Of a stretch of 47,025 nucleotides of DNA, positions 8,353-15,461 are shown in pieces. The notes beneath the pieces were generated by a model, which had not been told where the DNA came from, did no database searches, and saw only the letters and a list, made by a program, of their open reading frames with translations. The stretch spans positions 1 through 47,025 of the forward strand of contig JASBRX010000057.1 in the NCBI GenBank assembly GCA_030149245.1, given 5' to 3'. The DNA is from Sphingomonas bacterium (GTDB lineage Bacteria; Pseudomonadota; Alphaproteobacteria; Sphingomonadales; Sphingomonadaceae). The stretch's first letter is position 1. Every line of letters starts with the position of its first letter. The translations under genes were made by a program, and so were the position numbers.

Positions 8353-8436
8353 CGTCGCCCGGGGCTTGACCCGGGGCGGTGCTGCCTTGCGCGGTCCGAA
8401 GAAGAAGCCCAGTCCCGGGTCAAGCCCGGGGCGACG
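8353..8436. repeat. Palindromic repeat, family G, overlapping the end of hydrolase 1
   Basis: The inverted arms read cgtcgcccggggcttgaccc and, on the right, gggtcaagcccggggcgacg, about 23 bp each with a one-base register shift. The right arm contains the stop codon of the convergent minus-strand gene (8420-8422). Between trxB and this repeat (8105-8352) I see only a weak 6-bp hairpin just after the trxB stop and no gene. Confidence 0.85.
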
Positions 8437-9259
8437 AGGGGTGTTGGGCGAGGGCGGCCAGCACCTTCTCCGTCAGCCATGCCTTGTCCGTGGGGCGGGC
8501 GAAGCTGTGGCTGTCGGTGGGGCAGGTGGTCAGGGTTGCGGTGGTGCGGGCTTGGGCGAAGGTCACGCTTTTCCAATGGTCCGCGAAGGCGAGGGCGGTG
8601 TTGTCGCGTTCGGCTAGAAGGATTGTCACCGGCACCTTCGTCGCCGCGAGCGATGTGGCGAGGCGGGCGGGCAGGCGGGTCGGGGGCTGAGACTGTTTCA
8701 CCGATGCCTTGGCCAAGCCGCTGATTAGCTTGCGAATGTTGACGCCGCCGGTGAGCAGACGGAGCAGTTCGCGGGGGCTTCTCAGCTTTTCGAGATAGCG
8801 AGAGCGGATCGCGGCGGCGGGGGGCAGGGTGTTGCCGTCCGCGCTGGGTTCGATGGTCCAGGGGTTGGTGAGGATCAGGGCGTCGATCGCTGCGTCGGCG
8901 TGGAAGAGGATCAGCGCGCTGGCGGCGTCGCAATTGCCGAAGGCGACGATGCGGGTGAGATGGGGGGCCTCGCGGCGGAAGGCGGCGGCTGCTTCAGAGA
9001 CGTCCTGCGCTGTCGATTCGAAGCCGTTGTTTTCGCCTGATGAATCGCCAATGCCGCGGCGGTCGTAGCGGAATGCCGGATGTCCGGCGGCGGCGATGGC
9101 GGCGGCGAGTTCGGCCATGCCGCGATGCGCGCCGATGCGGATCTCGTTGCCGCCCGAGACCATCAGCAGGCCGGTGGTGCCGGGGGCTTCGTCGAGCGTG
9201 GCGGCGAGAGTTTCGCCGGCGCAGGGGAAGTGCGTCAGGCGGCGCATGTCGCGATCCAT
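8420..9259 (-). CDS. Exosortase A system-associated hydrolase 1 (alpha/beta hydrolase)
   Basis: This family (TIGR03100, hydr1_PEP) is known only from XrtA exopolysaccharide loci; its substrate is unknown. The sequence shows an alpha/beta hydrolase core: GLLMVSGGNEIRIG near the N-terminus, the AFRYDRRGIGDSSGEN turn (about 62-77), the strand-elbow IVAFGNCDAASALIL, and late LLAERDNTALA and CPTDSHSFA blocks that could carry the Asp and His. The elbow has Cys110 where most hydrolases have Ser. The start at 9259 overlaps the end of hydrolase 2 by 25 bases; an in-frame ATG at 9247 is an alternative. The last residues (SSPRA) and the stop codon lie inside a palindromic repeat. It is third in a minus-strand operon with hydrolase 2 and an ACP. 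Confidence 0.88.
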   Translation of the reverse strand: MDRDMRRLTHFPCAGETLAATLDEAPGTTGLLMVSGGNEIRIGAHRGMAELAAAIAAAGHPAFRYDRRGIGDSSGENNGFESTAQDVSEAAAAFRREAPHLTRIVAFGNCDAASALILFHADAAIDALILTNPWTIEPSADGNTLPPAAAIRSRYLEKLRSPRELLRLLTGGVNIRKLISGLAKASVKQSQPPTRLPARLATSLAATKVPVTILLAERDNTALAFADHWKSVTFAQARTTATLTTCPTDSHSFARPTDKAWLTEKVLAALAQHPSSPRA

Positions 9260-10038
9260 TGGGCGATGTCGTCGGCGACGGCCTGGGCGAAGGCGGGGTC
9301 ATTATCGGGCTCGGCGCGGCGCCAGAGCGGGGTGCCGGGGAGCTTCGCGTCGGCGGGCTTGGCTTCGGTGGCGAGGCGGACGGTGCGGGTTCGCTCGGCT
9401 GACGGCGTGGCGTCGCTGAGCTGGGCGAGCAATGTGGGGCTGACCAGATTTCCGGCGAGCTCGACCGGGTCGGTGGCGGTGTCGAGGCTGGCCGGGTCGA
9501 AGGCTTCGCCGGATTCGCGCGCGGAGGCCTGGCGCGCGCGGATGAGTTCGCGGCGCAGGTCGGCGCCGGTCATCGGAGAGAGATGATAGCGGGCGGTGAC
9601 CTGTGCCGCGCTGTCGAGCAGGGCGCCGCTGCGGATGGCGAGGGTGAAGATGTCGGGGCCGGTCACCCTCACCCTTCCGGCGCTTCGCGCCTCCCTCCCT
9701 CTCCCAATGGGAGAGGGAAGGGGCCCGCTCGCCGAAGGCGAGTGGGAAGGGTGAGGGTGGCCGAGTGTTTCAACGGCGGTCGCGAACCCGCCGCGCAATT
9801 TGGCGAGATCGGTCGCATGCGTGGGGATCAGGCTCTCCCCCTGACCGGGCAGGTCGGGGAGTGCGCCCGCGATGCCGCGTTCCGCCAGCGCGCGCAGGAT
9901 GGTCACCGCGAAGGCGCGGGTGCGGTTGGCTTCTTCAAACAGGGGGAGCGCGACGACCACGACCGGGCCGGTATCGGGGCCGAAGCGGAGCATAGCTTCG
10001 CGGCCCCCGGCCCAGTCATAGGCGTCTGCGCGGATCAG
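9235..10038 (-). CDS. Exosortase A system-associated hydrolase 2, with in-frame repeat insertion and probable CTG start
   Basis: The match is to TIGR03101 (hydr2_PEP), a cytoplasmic alpha/beta-hydrolase-like family of XrtA loci with unknown substrate. Core blocks are VVVVALPLFEEANRTRAF, IAGALPDLPGQGESLI and IFTLAIRSGALLDSAA. At the usual Ser elbow the residues are A-I-R-S-G, so a classical nucleophile is not evident. The first ATG (9993, 252 aa) would omit a plausible N-terminus (LIRADAYDWAGGREA). Extending to the CTG at 10038 gives 267 aa and a CTGA overlap with the ACP stop, matching the tight spacing elsewhere in this locus. A 99-bp palindromic repeat lies in frame (9662-9760) and adds roughly 32 Pro/Ser/Arg-rich residues ahead of the IFTLAIRSG strand. 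The protein may still fold if the insert is a surface loop. Confidence 0.82.
   Translation of the reverse strand: MIRADAYDWAGGREAMLRFGPDTGPVVVVALPLFEEANRTRAFAVTILRALAERGIAGALPDLPGQGESLIPTHATDLAKLRGGFATAVETLGHPHPSHSPSASGPLPSPIGRGREARSAGRVRVTGPDIFTLAIRSGALLDSAAQVTARYHLSPMTGADLRRELIRARQASARESGEAFDPASLDTATDPVELAGNLVSPTLLAQLSDATPSAERTRTVRLATEAKPADAKLPGTPLWRRAEPDNDPAFAQAVADDIAQWIATCAA
9662..9760. repeat. Palindromic repeat, family F, copy 1, inside the hydrolase 2 gene
   Basis: The outer arms caccctcacccttcc (9664-9678) and ggaagggtgagggtg (9745-9759) are perfect 15-bp complements. An inner hairpin ccctctccc/gggagaggg is at 9697-9717. The family is also found between the two oxidoreductase subunits at 35322-35456. 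The 99-base length keeps the reading frame of the host gene. Confidence 0.9.
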
Positions 10039-10307
10039 CTGAGCGCCTTGGATGCGGCGAACTGAACCAGCGCACCGAAGGTTTCGAGCATGTCGCCGTC
10101 CACCTCGTCATCGTCGATGATGATGCCGAGGCGGTCCTCGATCTCGGTCAGCACGCCGGCCACGGCCATCGAGTCGAGCTCGGGGAGCGCGCCGAACAAC
10201 GGCGTCGCCTCGTCGAAGGTTGCGGCGCGGGCGGCGTCGATGCCCAGCACGTCGCGCAGTACGCCGCGAACGGTTTCTTCGACTTCACTGTATCCGTCAG
10301 GCTGCAC
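10035..10307 (-). CDS. Acyl carrier protein, exosortase A system-associated
   Basis: Acyl carrier proteins tether acyl or aminoacyl groups as thioesters on a 4'-phosphopantetheine arm. The GTG at 10307 gives 90 aa and puts the start just ahead of the recognisable helix 1; the longer open frame upstream is not ACP-like. The attachment motif LDSM is present (Ser46), followed by the acidic helix II/III region EIEDRLGIIIDDDEVDGDMLETF. It opens a minus-strand operon with hydrolases 2 and 1 and diverges from the acyl-CoA ligase (about 120 bases between starts), its most likely loading enzyme. Acidic composition and length are normal for ACPs. Confidence 0.88.
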   Translation of the reverse strand: MQPDGYSEVEETVRGVLRDVLGIDAARAATFDEATPLFGALPELDSMAVAGVLTEIEDRLGIIIDDDEVDGDMLETFGALVQFAASKALS

Positions 10308-10428
10308 GGCCCCAAATCCCCGGTTGTTTTGGCGCCCGTTACGCGCTGGACGCGGCGATGCCAAGTGCTGCACCTGCTAAGCGAGAATAGACACTGGATC
10401 GTTAACCGATGCAGGATATGGCCGCACC

Positions 10429-11940
10429 ATGGTGGAACTCGACCCGACCCCGTACCCGATCGATGCGCTGACGACGCGCGGTGCGCCTGATGCGATTGCA
10501 TTGGAGGATCGTGCGGGGACGCTGACCTTTGCCGAGCTGGAGGCTGCGGTTGCCGCGCTGGCACTTTGGTTGCGCGGGCAGGGGCTGGAAGCGGGCGATC
10601 GCGTCGCGACCTGGCTGCCCAAGACGCGGCATGCGTGCGTGATGCCGCTGGCGGCGGCGCGGGCGGGATTGGTGCATGTGCCGGTCAATCCGGTGCTGAA
10701 GCGCGCGCAGGTGGCGCATATTCTGGCCGATAGCGGGGCGCGGCAGTTGCTGACTCAAGGCGCGCGGGCGGGGACGCTGGAGGATGGCGATGTGCCCGCA
10801 GGGTGTCGCGTCGTGTTCGACACTGATGCGCCGCTGGCGGGCGAGGGGCTGGCCTATTCCGCGCGCGATCCGAATGGGTTGGCGGCAATCCTCTATACTT
10901 CCGGCTCGACCGGGCGGCCCAAGGGGGTGATGCTGAGCCATACCAATTTGTGGCTGGGTGCGATCAGCGTGGCGCATTATCTGAAGGTGACGCCGGACGA
11001 CCGCGTGCTGGGCGTGCTGCCGCTGAGCTTCGACTATGGGCAAAACCAGTTGCTGTCGACCTGGGCCGCTGGCGGACGGGTGATCCCGCTCGATTATCTG
11101 ACCGCGCGCGACGTCATCAAAGCGGTGGACCGGCATGACGCCACCACGATTGCGGGCGTGCCGCCGCTGTGGACGCAGTTGCTGGAGGCGGAATGGCCGG
11201 TCGAGGTCGCCGCGAAACTCAAGCGGCTGACCAATTCGGGCGGGGCGCTGACGATTGGCATGGTGCGGGGCTTGCGGGCGCGCTTTCCTGAAGCCGCGCT
11301 GTTCCCGATGTATGGGCTGACCGAGGCGTTTCGGTCGACTTACCTCGATCCGGCGCTGGTCGACGCGCATCCGGAGTCGATGGGGCGCGCGATCCCGTTC
11401 GCCGAGATCATGGTGGTGCGTCCCGATGGCACGCGCGCCGATCCGGGCGAGGCGGGGGAGCTGGTGCATGCCGGGCCGCTGGTCGCGCAGGGCTATTGGC
11501 AGGATGCGGAGCGGACCGCGTTGCGCTTCAAGCCTGCGCCGGCCGAGTCCAGCTATGGCGGGATGGCGGTGTTTTCTGGCGATACGGTGGTCGAGGGCGC
11601 GGACGGGCTGTTGCGCTTCGTCGGGCGCGATGACGAGATGATCAAATCATCGGGCAACCGGATCAGCCCGACCGAGGTCGAGGAAGCGGTGCTGGCCGGG
11701 GGCGAGGCGCGTGAGGCGGTGGCGCTGGGCGTGCCTGATGCGCGACTGGGGCAGGCGGTGGTGGTGATCGCGGTGGCGCGGGGTGAGGCAGAGGCGGCTG
11801 AGGCGGCATTGCGCGAGCGGTTGCGGCGCGAACTGCCCGCGTTCATGCAGCCAACGCGCTATGTCTGGCGCGAGGATTTGCCGCGCAATGCGAATGGCAA
11901 GCTCGACCGGTCGGGCCTGAAGGCGGAGATTCTGGCATGA
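10429..11940 (+). CDS. Acyl-CoA ligase (AMP-forming), exosortase A system-associated
   Basis: This ANL-superfamily enzyme activates a carboxylic acid as acyl-AMP and transfers it to CoA or to a carrier protein thiol; it matches TIGR03098 (ligase_PEP_1), found in XrtA loci, substrate unknown. All core motifs are visible: YTSGSTGRPKG (156-166), MYGLTEAFRS (from 294), SGDTVVEGADG, GRDDEMIKSSGNRISP, and the C-terminal catalytic lysine in NANGKLDR (Lys491). Length 503 aa is normal. It is divergent from the ACP gene and overlaps the next gene by 4 bases (ATGA). The partnership with the ACP and the PLP decarboxylase suggests it charges an amino or carboxylic acid for the exopolysaccharide, which is inference. 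Confidence 0.93.
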   Translation: MVELDPTPYPIDALTTRGAPDAIALEDRAGTLTFAELEAAVAALALWLRGQGLEAGDRVATWLPKTRHACVMPLAAARAGLVHVPVNPVLKRAQVAHILADSGARQLLTQGARAGTLEDGDVPAGCRVVFDTDAPLAGEGLAYSARDPNGLAAILYTSGSTGRPKGVMLSHTNLWLGAISVAHYLKVTPDDRVLGVLPLSFDYGQNQLLSTWAAGGRVIPLDYLTARDVIKAVDRHDATTIAGVPPLWTQLLEAEWPVEVAAKLKRLTNSGGALTIGMVRGLRARFPEAALFPMYGLTEAFRSTYLDPALVDAHPESMGRAIPFAEIMVVRPDGTRADPGEAGELVHAGPLVAQGYWQDAERTALRFKPAPAESSYGGMAVFSGDTVVEGADGLLRFVGRDDEMIKSSGNRISPTEVEEAVLAGGEAREAVALGVPDARLGQAVVVIAVARGEAEAAEAALRERLRRELPAFMQPTRYVWREDLPRNANGKLDRSGLKAEILA

Positions 11941-13139
11941 AGCCGATGGGGCCGATCCCGCCCTATTTTGCGGGGCAGAGCGGGGAGTTGCGGATCGCGG
12001 GGCGCGCCGCGACGGACTGGGCGGCGCAGGCGGGGACGCCGCTGTTCGTCTATGACACGGCCATTGTGCGGGAGCGGATCGGGCAGTTGCGCGCGGCACT
12101 GCCGGATGCGGTTGAGATCCATTTTGCGATCAAGGCCAATCCGCTGCCTGCGTTTCTGGAAGCGGTGGCGCCACTGGTGGGCGGGCTGGACGTGGCATCC
12201 GGGGGCGAGCTGGCGACGGCGCTGGCGGTCAAGGATGCGGCGCATATCAGCTTTGCCGGGCCGGGGAAGCGCGATGTCGAGCTGGAGGCGGCGATTGTCG
12301 CCGGGGCGACGCTGAACCTTGAGTCCGAGGGCGAGGCGGATCGGGCACTGGCGATTGGCGAGCGGCTGGGCGTGATGCCGAAGCTGGCGGTGCGGGTTAA
12401 TCCGTCGTTCGAGCTAAAGGGTTCGGGCATGAAGATGGGCGGGCGGCCGTCGCCATTCGGGATCGATGCGGTGCGGGTGCCCGATCTGGTCAAGCGGCTG
12501 ATCGCAGCGGGGGCGGACTGGCGCGGGTTTCATATCTTTGCCGGGTCGCAGGCCCTGGACAGCGAAGCGATTTGTGAGACGCAGGCGGCTACCGTGGGAC
12601 TGGCGCGCGAGCTGGCCGATGCGGTTGGTGTCCGGGCGCCGCTGGTGAATATCGGGGGCGGGCTGGGTGTGCCTCATTTCTCGGGCGATATGCCGGTGGA
12701 CATCGGGCTGGTCGGCGCGCGGCTTGCTGAGGTGCTGGAGCCGGATCAGGCCTATGCGATCGAGCTGGGGCGGTGGATCGCGGCGGAGTGCGGTGTGTAT
12801 CTGACGCGGATTGTCGACCGGAAAGTGAGCGGGGACGAGACGTTCCTGATCTGTGACGGGGGATTGAACCACCAGCTGGCCGCTTCGGGCAATTTCGGGA
12901 CGGTGGTGCGGCGCAACTATCCGATTGCGATTGCGGGGAAGATGGGCGCGGAGCCGGTGGAAACCGTGTCGGTCGTCGGGCCGCTGTGTACGCCGCTGGA
13001 TCGATTGGGCGACAAGGTGGCGCTGCCCGCGGCGCAGGTCGGCGATGTGGTCGCGGTGTTCCTGGCCGGGGCCTATGGCGCGAGTGCGAGTCCAGCTGGC
13101 TTCCTGGGCCACGGACCCGCGTCTGAAATTGTCGCCTGA
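11937..13139 (+). CDS. Pyridoxal-dependent decarboxylase, exosortase A system-associated
   Basis: A fold-type III PLP decarboxylase related to diaminopimelate and ornithine decarboxylases; it matches TIGR03099 (dCO2ase_PEP1). The PLP lysine is Lys66 in FAIKANPLPAF. The barrel carries GGLDVASGGELATAL and ISFAGPGKRDVELEAA, the glycine-rich phosphate-binding NIGGGLGVP, and IELGRWIAAECG. The dimer-contributed cysteine is Cys306 in CDGGLNHQLA. The start ATG overlaps the ligase stop (ATGA). The true substrate is unknown; the combination with a ligase and ACP implies production of an amine or amino acid that is then activated. A small inverted repeat (gctgacg/cgtcagc, 13142-13161) follows the stop. 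Confidence 0.92.
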   Translation: MKPMGPIPPYFAGQSGELRIAGRAATDWAAQAGTPLFVYDTAIVRERIGQLRAALPDAVEIHFAIKANPLPAFLEAVAPLVGGLDVASGGELATALAVKDAAHISFAGPGKRDVELEAAIVAGATLNLESEGEADRALAIGERLGVMPKLAVRVNPSFELKGSGMKMGGRPSPFGIDAVRVPDLVKRLIAAGADWRGFHIFAGSQALDSEAICETQAATVGLARELADAVGVRAPLVNIGGGLGVPHFSGDMPVDIGLVGARLAEVLEPDQAYAIELGRWIAAECGVYLTRIVDRKVSGDETFLICDGGLNHQLAASGNFGTVVRRNYPIAIAGKMGAEPVETVSVVGPLCTPLDRLGDKVALPAAQVGDVVAVFLAGAYGASASPAGFLGHGPASEIVA

Positions 13140-13141
13140 AG

Positions 13142-13161
13142 GCTGACGTCACGCCGTCAGC
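13142..13161 (+). terminator. Weak hairpin after the decarboxylase gene
   Basis: gctgacg and cgtcagc form a 7-bp perfect stem with a 6-base loop directly after the stop. There is no strong T tract, so it may only attenuate read-through into the export genes starting at 13271. I could not identify a convincing promoter in the remaining bases up to 13260. Confidence 0.3.
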
Positions 13162-13270
13162 GGCCGCGTTCCTAACGCAATCTTTACCTCCCGCCGCCAT
13201 AGCAAAGCGGTTGTTCGTGTCATGGCCCCGGGACGCCGAGGCCGCGCGGGCGTCAGGAGGTTCGATTGTG

Positions 13271-13915
13271 ATGCGTTTGGGACATGCCGGCAAGAAGTTG
13301 GCGCTTCCGCTGATGATGGCGGTGGCGCTTTCGGGCTGTATGGGCGGCGGAAATCGTCCGGAGCTGCCGCCGACCACCTTTGTCGCGAGCCGTGAGGGGC
13401 CGGGCGAGGAATATGTCATCGGTCCGCTCGACACGCTGCAGATCTTTGTCTGGCGCAACCAGGAATTGTCGGCGGAAGTGCAGGTGCGCCCCGATGGCCG
13501 CATCACTACCCCGCTGGTGAGCGACATGCCGGCGGTGGGCAAGACCCCAGCAATGCTTGCCGACGACCTGAAATATGCGCTCGGCGAATACATCAAGGAC
13601 CCGATCGTGTCGGTCGTGGTCAAGAGCTTCTCGGGCACGTTCAGCCAGCAGGTGCGCATCGTCGGTGCGACCGAAAAGCCGGCGTCCTTGCCCTATCGCG
13701 CCAACATGACGCTGCTCGACGCGATGATCGCGGTGGGTGGCCTCAGCGAATTCGCAGCGGGCAACCGTGCGCGGCTGGTCCGATACGACAAATCGACCGG
13801 GCGGCAGCGCGAATACAAGGTTCGCCTGTCGGACCTTCTCAAGAACGGCGACACCAGCGCGAACGTCCGGCTGGAGCCGGGCGACGTGATCATCATTCCC
13901 GAAAGCATGTTCTAA
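13271..13915 (+). CDS. XrtA/PEP-CTERM system exopolysaccharide export lipoprotein (Wza-like)
   Basis: This is the outer-membrane/periplasmic polysaccharide export component (TIGR03027; Poly_export and SLBB domains). The lipoprotein signal ends LSGC with Cys23, so the mature protein is lipid-anchored. The Poly_export domain begins EEYVIGPLDTLQIFVWRNQ and ends near DPIVSVVVKSF; the SLBB-type domain contains VRIVGATEKPASLPYRANMTLLDAMIAVGG and ends with RLEPGDVIIIPESMF. The ribosome binding site is aggagg (13255-13260). An in-frame GTG at 13268 is equally possible as a start. It is 214 aa and heads the transport part of the operon, 18 bases before the chain-length gene. Confidence 0.94.
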   Translation: MRLGHAGKKLALPLMMAVALSGCMGGGNRPELPPTTFVASREGPGEEYVIGPLDTLQIFVWRNQELSAEVQVRPDGRITTPLVSDMPAVGKTPAMLADDLKYALGEYIKDPIVSVVVKSFSGTFSQQVRIVGATEKPASLPYRANMTLLDAMIAVGGLSEFAAGNRARLVRYDKSTGRQREYKVRLSDLLKNGDTSANVRLEPGDVIIIPESMF

Positions 13916-13933
13916 CCAGACGGAGACCGCCCG

Positions 13934-15451
13934 GTGGGGGGATTGTGGGACGAGATCAGGACGGCACTTCACGGCGTGTGGCAACGCCGGTGGATCGCCG
14001 TGGCCGTCGCCTGGGCCGTATGCCTGGCGGGCTGGCTGGTCGTGTCGCAAATCCCCAACCAATATGAGAGCCGCGCGCGCATCTTCGTGCAGCTGCGCTC
14101 GATCCTGCCCGGCGAGGGCATTGCGACCCAGCAGGAGCAGCAGAAGGATATCGACCGCGTCCGCACCACGCTGGCGAGCGCGGCCAATCTCGAAAAGGTG
14201 GTGCGCGGCACCGACCTGGCCAACACCGTCGCGACCGATCGTGACGTGGCGGACCGGGTGGCGGGGCTGCAGAAGAAGATCAAGATCACCGCGCAGCAGG
14301 ACAATCTGTTCGAGATCACCGCGACGGCGGACAGCGGCAAGCTGTCACGCACCATCGTCCAGAAGCTGATCGATATTTTCGTCGAGGATAATCTTGGCAC
14401 GATCCGGGACGAGGCGAGCCAGTCGCTCCAGTTCCTCGACCAGCAGCTCGCCCAGCGGCAGAAGGCGCTGCAGGAGGCCGAGGCGAAGAAGGCGGATTTC
14501 CAGGACCGGTATCTCGGCTCGCTGCCTGGCACGGGCACGCTGTCGGAGCGGCTGTCGGCGGCACGCACGCAGCTGGCGCAGGTCAATCAGGAGCTGGCGG
14601 CGGCGCAGAGCGCGCTTGCCGCCGTGAATGGCCAGATGGCGGGGACTTCGGCGACGGTGGCTGGTGCTGGCGGCGGCGGGGTTGCCGGGCCGGCACGCGC
14701 GCGGCTGTCGGCGATCCAGGGGCAGCTGGCCGAGGCGCGGGCGCGCGGCTGGACCGATAGCCACCCCGATGTGATTGCTCTGAAGAGCCAATTGTCGGCC
14801 GCGCAGAGTGCTGCGCGCAACGAACCGGTCTATTCGGGCGGCGGTGGGGCGAGCGCCAATCCGCTGTATCTGAGCCTGCGCGCGATGCAGGCCGATAAGG
14901 CGGCGCAGGTCGCCGCGCTGACCAACCGCAAGGCGCAGATCGAGGCGGACATGGCCGCGATCGACCAGAAGATCGCTGGCGATCCGGCGGCGGCGCAGGA
15001 ACAGGCGGAGATCGACCGCAACTATCAGGTGCTGAAGGCGGCGTATGACAAATTGCTCGCCGATCGCGAGCAGGTGAAGCTGCGCAGCCAGGCGGCGGGA
15101 CAGGCCGACGCCGTCAAATTCAACGTGATCGATCCGCCGACCGCACCGCGTTCGCCGACCGCGCCCAACCGGCCGCTGCTGCTGACGGGCGTGCTGATCG
15201 TCGGGCTGGGCGCTGGGCTGGCGGTCGCGTTCGGCCTGAGCCAGCTGGCGGGGACGTTCCCGACCACGGCGCGGCTGGAGAAGATGAGCGGGATGCCGGT
15301 GATCGGATCGATCGGCGAGGTCGTGACGGCGACGCAGACAGCGCTGCGCCGCAAGCGGTTGCAGATGTTTGCGGCGGCAACCGCAGGGCTGGTGGTCGCA
15401 TGGGTGGCGTTGCTGGGGCTGGAAATGCTCCAGCGCGGCATGAGCGCGTGA
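13934..15451 (+). CDS. XrtA system polysaccharide chain-length determinant (Wzz/GumC-like)
   Basis: This inner-membrane polysaccharide co-polymerase controls chain length and couples to export (TIGR03007). The GTG start is preceded by cggaga. A first membrane helix (about 20-38, WIAVAVAWAVCLAGWLVV) follows a Trp/Arg-rich cytoplasmic tip. A large periplasmic region contains long coiled-coil stretches rich in Gln, Ala and Lys (about 160-235 and 315-385), and the conserved proline-containing exit FNVIDPPTAPRSPTAPNRP leads into a second membrane helix (about 415-436). A third hydrophobic segment lies near the C-terminus (about 477-498), which is unusual and may be a cytoplasm-facing hairpin. It works with the kinase-like ATPase that follows 10 bases later. 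Confidence 0.93.
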   Translation: MGGLWDEIRTALHGVWQRRWIAVAVAWAVCLAGWLVVSQIPNQYESRARIFVQLRSILPGEGIATQQEQQKDIDRVRTTLASAANLEKVVRGTDLANTVATDRDVADRVAGLQKKIKITAQQDNLFEITATADSGKLSRTIVQKLIDIFVEDNLGTIRDEASQSLQFLDQQLAQRQKALQEAEAKKADFQDRYLGSLPGTGTLSERLSAARTQLAQVNQELAAAQSALAAVNGQMAGTSATVAGAGGGGVAGPARARLSAIQGQLAEARARGWTDSHPDVIALKSQLSAAQSAARNEPVYSGGGGASANPLYLSLRAMQADKAAQVAALTNRKAQIEADMAAIDQKIAGDPAAAQEQAEIDRNYQVLKAAYDKLLADREQVKLRSQAAGQADAVKFNVIDPPTAPRSPTAPNRPLLLTGVLIVGLGAGLAVAFGLSQLAGTFPTTARLEKMSGMPVIGSIGEVVTATQTALRRKRLQMFAAATAGLVVAWVALLGLEMLQRGMSA

Positions 15452-15461
15452 GGGACAGGCG

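Noticed and set aside
10308..10373. N-terminal extension of the ACP frame to an upstream ATG
   Set aside because: The extra residues do not look like ACP helix 1, and the GTG at 10307 fits family length.
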